From positions 1 to 13,670 of the forward strand of contig JAAUOI010000045.1 of the NCBI GenBank assembly GCA_012036375.1: 13,670 bases of DNA, given 5' to 3'. The stretch's first letter is position 1; each line of letters starts with the position of its first letter. This DNA is from Allobrachymonas sp. (GTDB lineage: Bacteria > Pseudomonadota > Gammaproteobacteria > Burkholderiales > Burkholderiaceae_C). Positions 1 to 7,811 of this stretch are shown piece by piece. A program made the translations under genes and the position numbers. The notes under the pieces are model-generated. The model did not search any database and was not told the DNA's origin. It saw nothing but the letters and a program-made list of their open reading frames with translations.

Positions 1-270
1 AAATCACTCTTACGATAGCCCGTGAGCAAAACACATGAAATACAGCCAATGCACCAAGCCGCTGATGGACATGGCCGTCCATTCCTTCCAGCCCCAAGTC
101 GGCACGATCTTCCACCCCAGCCAAATGCACAGCGGCGACCATGCGAGGAACATGATGAGCGATGAGAAAAACGCAAAGCGCACATCGCCGCCTGATTTTT
201 TGGCCGCAATATTCCACAGCGCATGAATCAGCGCACCAATCAGCACGAGGGCTAGAGCACGCAGAGGCAT
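1..270 (-). CDS. EamA-family (DMT superfamily) transporter, N-terminal part, cut by window edge and frameshifted
   Basis: Inner-membrane drug/metabolite transporter; the substrate cannot be read from sequence. The first 86 residues hold about three hydrophobic segments (roughly 5-20, 32-53, 70-84) and the HALWNIAAKK stretch near the start that is typical of EamA proteins. The frame stops at 10-12, but one frame over the protein continues with YRKSD, as expected for this family (usually YRxSDLxVVYPLARG). Reading the CCC run at 19-21 as CC gives HGYRKSD without a break, so this is probably a one-base sequencing error and not a real truncation. The ATG at 268-270 lies 9 bases after the rhodanese stop, so the gene is probably the last visible member of the folE-BLUF-rhodanese operon. 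The rest lies outside the window. Confidence 0.8.
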
Positions 271-279
271 CGCAGCAAA

Positions 280-702
280 TCAGGGCGTGGGTTTGACGAG
301 TGGCCAGCCGCGCTTGGCCCAATCGCTCATGCCGCCGTGCACATAGCGCACATGAGCATAACGCTCACCCAGCTGCGCACGCAAGGCTTGCTGCACTGCG
401 CTCGATCGATTTTGCGTACGGCAAATCAGCAAGACAGGTTGACCATTGTCGAGAGGAATCTCGGCGATGCGGCGATTGATCTGACTCATGGGCAGAAGCC
501 GCGCGCCTGGCGCTACTCCGGCGGCATGTTCATCGCTTTCTCGAATATCAATCAAAATCGCTTGGCCGCTTTCATGCAACTTGCGCGCTTCATCCAGCGA
601 GACGACCGTGCTTTGCGGCATCGTTTGTGCATAGCTGGGCACACTGAGCACAAGGTAAGGGCTGCACATCGCAGCCCTTGTGAGAAACCAGCGGCGGCTC
701 AT
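280..702 (-). CDS. Rhodanese-like domain protein with Tat-like signal peptide
   Basis: Probable exported single-domain rhodanese (sulfurtransferase fold), 140 residues from the chosen start. The N-terminus MSRRWFLTR fits the twin-arginine pattern SRRxFL and is followed by a short apolar stretch ending near SYAQ, suggesting export or membrane anchoring at about residue 26. The rhodanese domain covers about 30-136, with the active-site loop C94-RTQNRS carrying the catalytic cysteine, so it should be active. The frame can extend to a TTG at 741, which would overlap the BLUF gene. I chose the ATG at 700-702 because it places the twin arginine right at the N-terminus and follows a GGGG about 12 bases upstream. 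It sits between the BLUF gene and the EamA gene with tight spacing. Substrate and partner are unknown. Confidence 0.82.
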   Translation of the reverse strand: MSRRWFLTRAAMCSPYLVLSVPSYAQTMPQSTVVSLDEARKLHESGQAILIDIRESDEHAAGVAPGARLLPMSQINRRIAEIPLDNGQPVLLICRTQNRSSAVQQALRAQLGERYAHVRYVHGGMSDWAKRGWPLVKPTP

Positions 703-727
703 GGCTTGCGCAAGCCCCTGCGTCAAA

Positions 728-1153
728 TTATGCGCGGCCAATGATCGATGCGGTGGCCATCAGCTCTTCCAGCAATGCGAGCGAGACTTTCCCGCTCACC
801 GCATACGGATCAAGTTCAGGCTTTTCTGAATATTTAAGCACGATGGAAGTATTGAGTTTGGCCAAATTCACTTGCCCCATCGTCCAGCCGCCAAAGCGGC
901 GCTCGGTGATTTCTTCAAAATCGAGCAGCACAACGTCTTTATGACGCTTGTCTTTGCAGATGTGGTTGTACAGCTCACTCACAGAGCCGCGCCCGCCTTC
1001 AATGGCTTGCAAGAAAATGCCCGCGCCGTAACACAGGATGCCGGTGATGCCCAAGGCAGGATTGTGCTCACGCGATTGCGCCAAGATACCATCAATGGCT
1101 TCTGGTTTGCTGGGATCAGCCAAGCGGCTAACGTAGAGGAGACGAACGAGCAT
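728..1153 (-). CDS. Stand-alone BLUF-domain blue-light photoreceptor
   Basis: Cytoplasmic FAD-binding blue-light sensor of 141 residues: one BLUF domain (about 2-95) plus a short C-terminal tail, with no attached output domain. All key residues of the photocycle are present at AppA spacing: Y7 (in LLYVS), N31, Q49 (in FLQAIEG), W90 and M92 (in GGWTMG). By family knowledge, light changes the hydrogen bonding around the flavin through the Tyr-Gln pair and alters contact with a partner protein. The tail (about 100-141) is rich in Leu/Ala/Glu and could be the helical cap found in short BLUF proteins. The ATG at 1151-1153 lies 17 bases after the folE stop, and the gene ends before the rhodanese start, so co-transcription with folE is likely. 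The partner protein cannot be told from the sequence. Confidence 0.92.
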   Translation of the reverse strand: MLVRLLYVSRLADPSKPEAIDGILAQSREHNPALGITGILCYGAGIFLQAIEGGRGSVSELYNHICKDKRHKDVVLLDFEEITERRFGGWTMGQVNLAKLNTSIVLKYSEKPELDPYAVSGKVSLALLEELMATASIIGRA

Positions 1154-1170
1154 GTTATGTGCTTTCTTTT

Positions 1171-1899
1171 TTACTTGCCTGAAGGATCACGCGGAATCAG
1201 CGCCAAGAATTCACGGCGCAGATTGGCATCTTTCAAAAAGCTACCGCGCATCACGGAGTTGATCATGCGCGAATCCATGTCTTTCACGCCGCGCCAAGCC
1301 ATGCAGTAATGCGTGGCCTCCATCACAATGGCCATGCCATCGGGCTGAGTTTTTTGCTGAATCAAATCAGCCAATTGCACCACGGCTTCTTCTTGAATCT
1401 GCGGGCGATTCATGATCCATTCGGCCATACGCGCATATTTTGACAGGCCAATCACATTGGTGTGCTCGTTGGGCATGACGCCAATCCACACCTTCCCAAT
1501 CACTGGGCAAAAATGATGGCTGCAAGCGCTGCGCACGGTAATCGGCCCGACGATCATCAGCTCATTGAGGTGCTCGGCATTCGGAAATTCCGTGACTTCT
1601 GGGCCTTTCACGTAGCGGCCTTTGAACACTTCGTTCAGATACATTTTGGCTACGCGACGAGCCGTGTTGCCCGTGTTGTGATCGTTGACGGTATCGATCA
1701 CGAGTGATTCGAGCACGCCTTGCATCTTGATTTCGACTTCATCCAGCAGCTCACCCAACTCGCCCGGTTCAATGAACTCGGCGATGTTGTCGTTCGCGTG
1801 GAAGCGCTTTTTTGCAGCGTTGATACGCTCGCGGATTTTGACAGAGACAGGCGTGCCCTCAACTACCGGGGCCTGCTTAGGATTGGTTTCGGTTTTCAT
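1171..1899 (-). CDS. folE: GTP cyclohydrolase I (type IA)
   Basis: Zinc enzyme that converts GTP to 7,8-dihydroneopterin triphosphate, the first step of folate and tetrahydropterin synthesis. From the ATG at 1897-1899 it has 242 residues, somewhat longer than E. coli FolE because of an N-terminal extension of about 20. The signature TVRSACSHHF (121-130) supplies zinc ligand C126 and H128/H129, and HYC (C199) in HYCMAWRGVKD supplies the third zinc ligand, so the active site is complete. RPQIQEE (165-171) and the conserved C-terminal region are also present. The open frame runs upstream to 1947, but residues before 1899 look non-conserved. ATGs at 1903-1905 and 1897-1899 are both possible and neither has a clear Shine-Dalgarno. 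First gene of the folE-BLUF-rhodanese-EamA run; the 96 bases to the divergent reductase should hold its promoter, but I could not pick convincing boxes. Confidence 0.95.
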   Translation of the reverse strand: MKTETNPKQAPVVEGTPVSVKIRERINAAKKRFHANDNIAEFIEPGELGELLDEVEIKMQGVLESLVIDTVNDHNTGNTARRVAKMYLNEVFKGRYVKGPEVTEFPNAEHLNELMIVGPITVRSACSHHFCPVIGKVWIGVMPNEHTNVIGLSKYARMAEWIMNRPQIQEEAVVQLADLIQQKTQPDGMAIVMEATHYCMAWRGVKDMDSRMINSVMRGSFLKDANLRREFLALIPRDPSGK

Positions 1900-1982
1900 A
1901 AGCATTGCCGATGGTACAACATGCTCTGTGGCGCACAGGCAACCCACGTAAATATCCTTACACTGTTTGGCAAGATCGCATT

Positions 1983-1986
1983 GGAG
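1983..1986 (+). promoter_or_regulatory. Shine-Dalgarno that sets the start of the reductase gene
   Basis: A GGAG lies 9 bases before the ATG at 1996. It decides the start, because the open frame continues without a stop back to 1720, where it only mirrors the opposite strand of folE. Confidence 0.7.
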
Positions 1987-1995
1987 ACACCGCAG

Positions 1996-2883
1996 ATGAG
2001 CAATTCACAAAAAACCAGCATTGGCATGATCGGTATTGGCCTCATGGGGCATGGTATCGCTCGCAATCTACGCCAGCATGGCTATCCACTCACTGTGCTG
2101 GAGCATGCAGGCAATCAACCGCTGGATGAGCTGCTTGCTGCTGGCGTGCGCACACACACCAGCATGGCGCAGTTGGCGCAAAGCTGCCAAGTGCTGATAC
2201 TTTGCGTGACGGGTTCGCCGCAAGTCGAAGCCGTGCTGCTCAGCGAGGGCGGGGCGCTCCAGTCCATCGCGCCGGGCACGATGATTGTGGATTGCTCGAC
2301 TGCGATTCCCGCCTCAACTGAGCGTGTTGCACAGGCGGTCAAAGCAGCCGGTGGCCGCTTTGTGGATGCCGCGATGACACGCACCGCCAAAGAAGCCCAC
2401 GAGGGGCGGCTGAATTTACTGGTGGGCGCTGATGCTCAAGATTTGGATGAGATCATGCCGATACTCTCCTGCTTTGCAGAAAACATCACACACTGCGGCT
2501 CAGTAGGCGCAGGCCATCGTATGAAGTTGCTGCACAACAGCGTCTCGCTCGGCTTTATTGCCCTGCTGGCTGAAGTAGCCGCTTGCGCCAAGCGCTTAGA
2601 GCTTGATCCGCAGGTGTTTGTCGAAGTGCTGGCCAAAGGCGGCGGCGCAAGCGCGGCCTTGGATCGCTTGAAACCGTTCATTCTGAACGGCGATAGCTCA
2701 GGGCTCAGGTTTGCGATGGGCAATGCGCAAAAAGATTTGGGCTATTACAACGAAATGGCTGCTGATGCGGCGGCAGCCGCTGCAATTTCGCTAGCTGTGC
2801 TGGGGACTTACGCACAGGCTGCGAGTGATGCGGGGGCTGAGACTGGGGTGCCTGAGTTGGTTGATTTGCTAGGCAAACGTTGA
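1996..2883 (+). CDS. NAD(P)-dependent beta-hydroxyacid dehydrogenase (3-hydroxyisobutyrate dehydrogenase-like)
   Basis: Soluble oxidoreductase of 295 residues, the usual length for the family. The N-terminal Rossmann fold has G13-I-G15-L-M-G18 (dinucleotide binding). The substrate loop is DAAMTRTAKEAHEG (124-137), the TRT-K-EA-EG variant rather than the classical PVSGG form. The catalytic lysine is K177 in GHRMKLLHN with N181, followed by the all-helical C-terminal domain with K246 in QKDLGYY. By family this reversibly oxidises a small 3-hydroxy acid such as 3-hydroxyisobutyrate, tartronate semialdehyde or L-threonate; the exact substrate is not readable. An alanine-rich stretch (257-263) is unremarkable for helix. 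It is transcribed alone, divergent from folE, and its stop is 3 bases from the stop of the convergent ligase gene with no evident terminator between. Confidence 0.9.
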   Translation: MSNSQKTSIGMIGIGLMGHGIARNLRQHGYPLTVLEHAGNQPLDELLAAGVRTHTSMAQLAQSCQVLILCVTGSPQVEAVLLSEGGALQSIAPGTMIVDCSTAIPASTERVAQAVKAAGGRFVDAAMTRTAKEAHEGRLNLLVGADAQDLDEIMPILSCFAENITHCGSVGAGHRMKLLHNSVSLGFIALLAEVAACAKRLELDPQVFVEVLAKGGGASAALDRLKPFILNGDSSGLRFAMGNAQKDLGYYNEMAADAAAAAAISLAVLGTYAQAASDAGAETGVPELVDLLGKR

Positions 2884-2886
2884 AGT

Positions 2887-4633
2887 TCAGAGCATCTGTT
2901 GCAAATCAATCAAGGTGTTCGCCTCATGCAGCGGCTTGTCGAATCGAATGCGCAGCATGCGCGGGAAGCGCACGGCGATGCCGCTTTTGTGGCGTGGGGA
3001 GCGGTTGATGCCCTCGAAGCCGAGCTCGAACACAAGACTGGGTTTGACGCTGCGCACCGGGCCGAATTTCTCTAACGTGGTTTTGCGGATGATGCTGTCG
3101 ATTTGTTTGAATTCTTCATCGGTGAGGCCGCTGTAGGCTTTGGCGAAGGCGACGAGTTGCAAGGCTTCTGGCTGGGCAGGTTCGCGCTTTTCGATGGCAT
3201 CGAGTACGGCTTGTGCCTCTTGCGTATCTCGTGGGGGGCGATTCCAGACGGCAAAGGTGTAATCGGTATAGACGCTGGCTCTGCGGCCGTGGCCGGCTTG
3301 GGCATAGATCAACACACAGTCGATGGTGAGCGGATCAATCTTCCACTTCCACCACACGCCATCTGCTTTGGTGCGGCCTTGGCCATAGGCTGCATCGCGG
3401 TGCTTGAGCATCAAGCCTTCCACGCCGCGAGATCGTGAATCGCTGCGCTTCTCGGCCAGCGCTGGCCAATCGACCACTTGCACCAAAGGCGAGAGCAGCC
3501 AGCCTTCTTTGTGACTCAGTAACGTTTCCAGTTGACCGCGCCTTGCATGCTGTGGCTGCGAGCGAATATCTTGACCGTTTGCTTTCTAACAAGTCATAGG
3601 CCATGAAGCCCACAGGCGCGTCCAGCAAAACTTTTTTCGTCATTGTCTTGCGACCAATACGTTGTTGCAAGAGGTTGAAAGGTTGCGGCAGGCCTTGCTT
3701 GATCACGAGCACTTCACCATCAAGCACCGTGCCATCGGCAAGCATCTCGGCGAGTGATTCAATCTCTGGAAAACGCCCATTCATCAACTCTTCGCCGCGC
3801 GACCAGACATGAACTTGGCCAGCACGCTTGACGATCTGCGCTCGAATGCCATCGTATTTCCATTCTGCTTGCCATTGGCTCACATCGCCCAAAGCGCTTT
3901 GCATCTGCGCTACATCCTCTGCCCAAGCATGGGCAAGGAAGAAGGGGTAGGGTTGGCCAGAATTGATGCCGATTAGGTCATTAGCCGGCGTATATTCTGC
4001 GCAGAGTGCTATGAATTTAATAGTTAGTAGCTCAGTGCTGAGTTGCTTGCTGTCTGTGAATCCCATAATGCGCTGCGCCACGATTTTCGCATCGAGCTGG
4101 GCATGCGCGGCCAAGGCGCGGGTCACGAGCAGCTTGCTCACGCCCACGCGAAAGCCGCCGCCAATCAGCTTAATCAGTAAAAAGCGCTCTAGCGGCGACT
4201 GCTGCGCCCACCACGCTTTGATCTGCTGGGCTTGCGCCTCTTCCTCCATCGCTTTGAGGCTTTGCAGGCGCTCCACCCATTGCGCGAGACCCACATCTTC
4301 TGCAACCGCAGGACTAGAGGGCACGATATGCGCAATCGTCTCTGCTAAATCACCGACTGTCGCATAGCATTCTTCAAACAACCATTCTTCAATGCCCGCC
4401 GCCTCTTGCGCCCAAGCTTTGAGCAACGAAGTTTTCACCACCTGGCGTGGCTTGCCACCCGCGAGGAAATACAGCGCCCACGCGGCGTCGCTTAAGCGAT
4501 GCCGCCCCATTGATATGGCATCTTGCGGTGCATGAGATGCAACATCATCAAAATAGCTTTGTAGGGCGGCAAGTTTGGCAGAGGTCGCCGTCGTTGCATC
4601 CAATTCGCTGTAGAGCTGGGCAAAGCGCTGCAT
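2887..4633 (-). CDS. ATP-dependent DNA ligase of the Exo-Lig repair cluster, one frameshift
   Basis: Seals nicks in duplex DNA through a lysyl-AMP intermediate. Domain order: N-terminal DNA-binding helical domain (about 1-225), adenylation domain with nucleophile K259 in EWKYDGIRAQ, VLDGEV (303-308) and FMAYDLLE (343-350), then EGLMLKHR (motif IV), WWKWK (motif V) and a C-terminal OB fold. The frame breaks after LLES. If the TTT at 3578-3580 is read as TT, the protein continues as NGQDIRSQP and runs to the stop at 2887, giving one protein of 581 residues, close to family size. I read this as a sequencing error. The start is the ATG at 4631-4633, one base after the exonuclease stop; a TTG at 4640-4642 is a less likely alternative. 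Residues about 198-221 come from a copy of the dispersed repeat. Last gene of the EEP-clsB-Exo-Lig operon. Confidence 0.9.
3982..4034 (+). repeat. Dispersed repeat copy A, inside the ligase gene
   Basis: Contains the core TAGCCGGCGTATATTCTGCG followed by CAGAGTGCTAT and an AT-rich half ending TAGTAGCTC. About 27 of 30 core bases match copy B at 8404. It is read on the minus strand within the ligase as part of TELLTIKFIALCAEYTPAND (200-219), lying between the helical domain and the adenylation domain, in a place where I would expect a variable linker. Confidence 0.75.
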
Positions 4634-4634
4634 C

Positions 4635-5696
4635 TTAGGCAACCGCGTTTACTATGTTTTCAATAGCATTCGGCGCATATTCTATGCCGGCGATAAGCTG
4701 TTTTTCCTCAATATTTTCATCCCCATACTCGGTTTGAAAGCCCCCTGCTTGCAAACCCTGGCCTTGCAAATACCGCACCATTACCGGCACGCTGCCATGC
4801 GTCACGATCACTCTTTCAGCCCCGGTTGCACCAATCGCGCGATGCAAGCTTGGCCAATCGGCGTGATCGCTCAAAACAAAGCCACGGTCATAACCACCGC
4901 GCCGCCGCGCCCCACGCAGCAGCATCCAACCGCTGGCAAAGGCATCGGAGTAGGGCTCAAAGCGCTTGATCCACGGCGTGCCTGTTGCACTGGGCGGGCA
5001 GAGCACGAGGCAGGTTTTGAAATCTTCTTTGTTTGCCACTTCGCTGACAGTGCGCGTCGCAGGCAAGGCCACGCCTGCTTCTCGGTATGCCTTGTTCAGC
5101 GGCTCCACCGCGCCATGCGTGATGATCGCGCCAATGCTCGCATCCACACCGCTCAGAATGCGCTGTGCTTTGCCAAAGCTATAGCAGCAGAGCACGCTGG
5201 CTTTGCCAGCAGCCGCATTCGTCGCCCACCAAGCATTGATTTGCGCAAACACTGCCGCATCATCTTCCCAGCGGTAAATCGGCAAACCAAAGGTGCTCTC
5301 AGTGATAAACGTATGGCAGCGCACAGGCTCAAAGGGCGCACACGTCGTATCCGGCGCAACTTTGTAATCCCCACTGGCCACCCAAACTTGGCCGCCATGC
5401 TCCAAGCGCACCTGCGCCGAGCCGAGCACATGCCCCGCAGGATGCAGCGAAATTTTCACGCCATGCTGCTCCACCACCTCGCCATAGCCCAGCGGCTGCA
5501 AATTGATGTTGCCCAGCCGTGCCCGCATCACGCCTTGCGCATCAGTATGCGCGAGATAGTGCCCATGCCCGGTGCGCGCATGATCCGCATGTGCATGCGT
5601 GATCACGGCACGATCCACAGGCCGCCAAGGATCGATATAAAAATCTCCCACCGGGCAATACAAACCTTCTTGGCGTTGAATAATCAAATCTTGCAT
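4635..5696 (-). CDS. Ligase-associated DNA exonuclease (metallo-beta-lactamase / beta-CASP-like fold)
   Basis: Metal-dependent nuclease of 353 residues, the Exo partner in the bacterial Lhr-Exo-Lig-PdeM repair clusters. Metal-binding motifs seen: H34-A-H36-A-D38-H39 (HxHxDH), HPAGHVLGS (middle), ASGDYK, TESTFG, CYSFGKAQR and, near the C-terminus, FVLSDHADW. All are intact, so it should be active. It starts at the ATG 5694-5696, 9 bases after the clsB stop, and its TAA is followed one base later by the ligase ATG, indicating translational coupling of the two partners. The last 18 residues (AGIEYAPNAIENIVNAVA) extend past the usual end near EYGDEN and are encoded by a copy of the dispersed repeat, so this tail is probably an added extra. 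Lhr helicase and PdeM are not in the window. Confidence 0.9.
   Translation of the reverse strand: MQDLIIQRQEGLYCPVGDFYIDPWRPVDRAVITHAHADHARTGHGHYLAHTDAQGVMRARLGNINLQPLGYGEVVEQHGVKISLHPAGHVLGSAQVRLEHGGQVWVASGDYKVAPDTTCAPFEPVRCHTFITESTFGLPIYRWEDDAAVFAQINAWWATNAAAGKASVLCCYSFGKAQRILSGVDASIGAIITHGAVEPLNKAYREAGVALPATRTVSEVANKEDFKTCLVLCPPSATGTPWIKRFEPYSDAFASGWMLLRGARRRGGYDRGFVLSDHADWPSLHRAIGATGAERVIVTHGSVPVMVRYLQGQGLQAGGFQTEYGDENIEEKQLIAGIEYAPNAIENIVNAVA
4648..4692 (-). repeat. Dispersed repeat copy E, encoding the exonuclease C-terminal tail
   Basis: On the minus strand it reads GCCGGCATAGAATATGCGCC, then GAATGCTATTGAAAACATAG. About 24 of 30 core bases match copy B at 8404. It lies at the very 3' end of the exonuclease gene and is translated AGIEYAPNAIENIV, in the same frame relation as copy B, which gives AGILSAQSAIKYVV. 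Confidence 0.7.
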
Positions 5697-5705
5697 CGCG
5701 CAGAC

Positions 5706-6982
5706 TCAATACCGATTACCAGTGATCGACAATGCCAAGCGCATCAAGCCAAACGCCACACGGTCTAAGAACCTCTGCATCCAAGGCCGATTGGCAAACG
5801 CCTGCGCATCCACTATTTTGCCGCCTTGCTCAATCGCCAAAGCCAATCGTTCGCGCAGTTCCGTGGCAAATACCGTGTCGCGCACCACCACATTGGCCTC
5901 GCGCGCCAGCAGCAGACTTAAAGGATCTAAGTTGGATGAGCCCACCGTGGCCCAAGCCCGCGCTGAATACGCATCCACCACAGCCACCTTGGCATGCAAA
6001 AAGCTCGCTTCGTATTCATGAATTTCAATGCCCGCTGCGAGCAACTGTGCATACACGGGACGCGCGGCGTGGTACTGCATGAAATACTCATAGCGCCCTT
6101 GTAGCAAAAGCTGCACCCGCACGCCGCGCTGGGCTGCGGCCAGCAAGGCTTTACGCAGCTTGCCTCCGGGCAAAAAATACGCATTGGCAATGATGATCTC
6201 TTGACTCGCCGTGCCAATGGCTTTGAGATAAGCCTTCTCAATGCGATTGCGAAAACGCAGATTGTCTCGAAACAAGATATGCGCGCGTGCCGCCACTGCG
6301 GTCGCCTCAACCTGGCTGCTTTCCTGCAGCAAGCCGGGGCGCACCAAGTGCAAGGCTTGGCGGCTTTTTCATGAACCCAATGGCTCACAGCTTGGCTGAT
6401 TTGTTTGGTTTTGAGCAAATAAAAACTGTCCAAACTCTGCCACAAGCGCAGCAGGGCCGAATGAATTTGTTCCAGTAACGGGCCACTTACCTGCACCGCA
6501 AAATCAAAGCGTGGCTCATTCAATACGCCGTGATTGGGATCATGATAATCATCCAAAATATTGATGCCGCCGCAAAATCCCAGGGCATGCGGCATGCCCG
6601 CATCAATCACGCAGAGCTTGCGATGCAGCCTACGCCAACGGCTTGGTATCAGCAATCCAAAGCTGCCCAGCGGCTTGTAAATGCGCCACTGCACGCCGCT
6701 TGTTTCAAAGCGCTCTTGCCACTGCGCAGGCAGTGGGTCTGTGCCCACACCATCAACAAGCACACACACGCGCAGCCCGCGCAGCGCCGCACGCTCTAGT
6801 GCTGCTGCCACGTCTTGGCCACCGGCAGTGGTATCAAATATATAGCTCTCTAGCCGCACCTGATGCTGCGCTGCATCGATAGCTCGCACGAGCGCAGCAA
6901 AATACTGCGCACTACCTTGCAAAAGCGTGATTTGATGACCGTGTGTGGCCACGCTGGATGTCGGCGGATTGAGATTGTTCAT
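5706..6982 (-). CDS. clsB: Cardiolipin synthase of the ClsB type (phospholipase D superfamily), one frameshift
   Basis: Membrane-associated phosphatidyltransferase with two HKD motifs: H120-R-K122 through D127, and H330-A-K332 through D337, followed by GSSNLDP as usual. By family it makes cardiolipin from phosphatidylglycerol and a second phospholipid. The frame breaks after HWVHEK. Adding one base to the T5 run at 6365-6369 joins it to SRQALHLVRP and the C-terminal half, giving 425 residues, near the E. coli ClsB length. I read this as an undercalled homopolymer. No long N-terminal membrane segments are seen, which fits ClsB rather than ClsA. Its ATG overlaps the TGA of the repaired EEP gene (ATGA), and the exonuclease starts 9 bases after its stop. 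The neighbour match to E. coli ybhP-clsB(ybhO) supports the assignment; a ybhN homologue is not present here. Confidence 0.87.
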
Positions 6983-7765
6983 GCGGGCAGCTCAATCTGC
7001 GCGATCAATGGCAAATGATCCGACATACGAGCCCAATGCTTTTCGCTGGGCAGCATGCTGTCTGGACAGCTGCACCCCGCGTACAAAAATATGATCGAGT
7101 TGCGTCATGGGCAAGCGGGCAGGAAACGTGGGGTGGCCTTTGAGCGCATGCAACACGCTCAAGTGTTTTTTTGGCGTTGTATGTAAGGTGCGTTGCGCCC
7201 AATGCTGGCTCGCAATCGGACTATTGAAATCGCCCGCCACTATCAAAGGCGCATGTGTCGGAATTTCTCGTGCAATATAAGTACCGATTTGCGCAAGCTG
7301 ACGTGCTCTGCTGCCAGCGAGCAACCCTAAGTGCACCACGATCACATGCAAATCGCGGCTGTCTCCACCTGTCTTGACATCCAACACCGCATGCAGCAAG
7401 CCCCGCTGTTCCAAACGATGGTCGCTCATATCCTCATGCCCAATGTGTTTCACAGGGTAGCGCGAGAGTAGCGCATTGCCGTGTTCGCCATGCGCGGTGA
7501 ATGCATTGGTGCGGTAGACCGCCGTATAGCCCGGTGGCGCTAAAAAATCGGCTTGTGGCAGTGTGGGCCAATGCGTAAAACGCTTGGCTTCTTGGTGATT
7601 GATGCGGCGCACTTCTTGTAGGCAGATGATGTCGGCATTCAAGGATGCCACCGCATCTCGCATGGCATGAATTTCCAGCCGCTTGCGCATCGCAAAGCCA
7701 CGCACACCCTTATGGATGTTCCAAGTGACGATCCGCATCGGTGAAAAATGCTCAGATGAATGCAT
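6979..7765 (-). CDS. ybhP: YbhP-like endonuclease/exonuclease/phosphatase (EEP) family protein, frameshift near C-terminus
   Basis: Metal-dependent phosphoesterase fold; its substrate is unknown, and in E. coli the gene is next to clsB. Motifs: TWNIHKG near the N-terminus, CLQEV (catalytic Glu), HGNALLSRYP, VHLGLL, VAGDFNSP and LDHIFVRG. The raw frame ends in an unconserved tail at 6992. Reading the CCCC at 7075-7078 as CCC turns the end into RGCSCPDSMLPSEKHW followed by ARMSDHLPLI, restoring the SDH metal/catalytic motif. It then stops with a TGA that overlaps the clsB ATG. I take this as the true 261-residue protein. The start is uncertain: ATG at 7763-7765 (chosen; it gives an N-terminal lead like that of E. 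coli YbhP), ATG at 7736-7738, or GTG at 7771; none has a good ribosome site. First gene of the operon, divergent from DUF72. Confidence 0.85.
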
Positions 7766-7811
7766 TGGCACATTGTAGGAAGAGTCTGTTGTCTCGCTCT
7801 AAAATCTTTGA

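Noticed and set aside
1720..1995. Upstream extension of the reductase frame
   Set aside because: It is antisense to folE and has no conserved residues; the GGAG at 1983-1986 and the Rossmann motif position support the start at 1996.
1900..1995. Divergent promoters between folE and the reductase
   Set aside because: Promoters must lie here, but I found only poor -35/-10 matches on either strand and do not call positions.
5148..5190. Sequence resembling the repeat (AGCTATAGCAGCAGAGCAC)
   Set aside because: It encodes the conserved CCYSFGKAQR motif of the exonuclease family and lacks the rest of the repeat core.
4734..5768. Long plus-strand open frame (344 codons) opposite the exonuclease gene
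   Set aside because: It is rich in Arg, His and Ala, has no family motif, and lies wholly opposite a gene with clear metal-binding motifs; a shadow frame.
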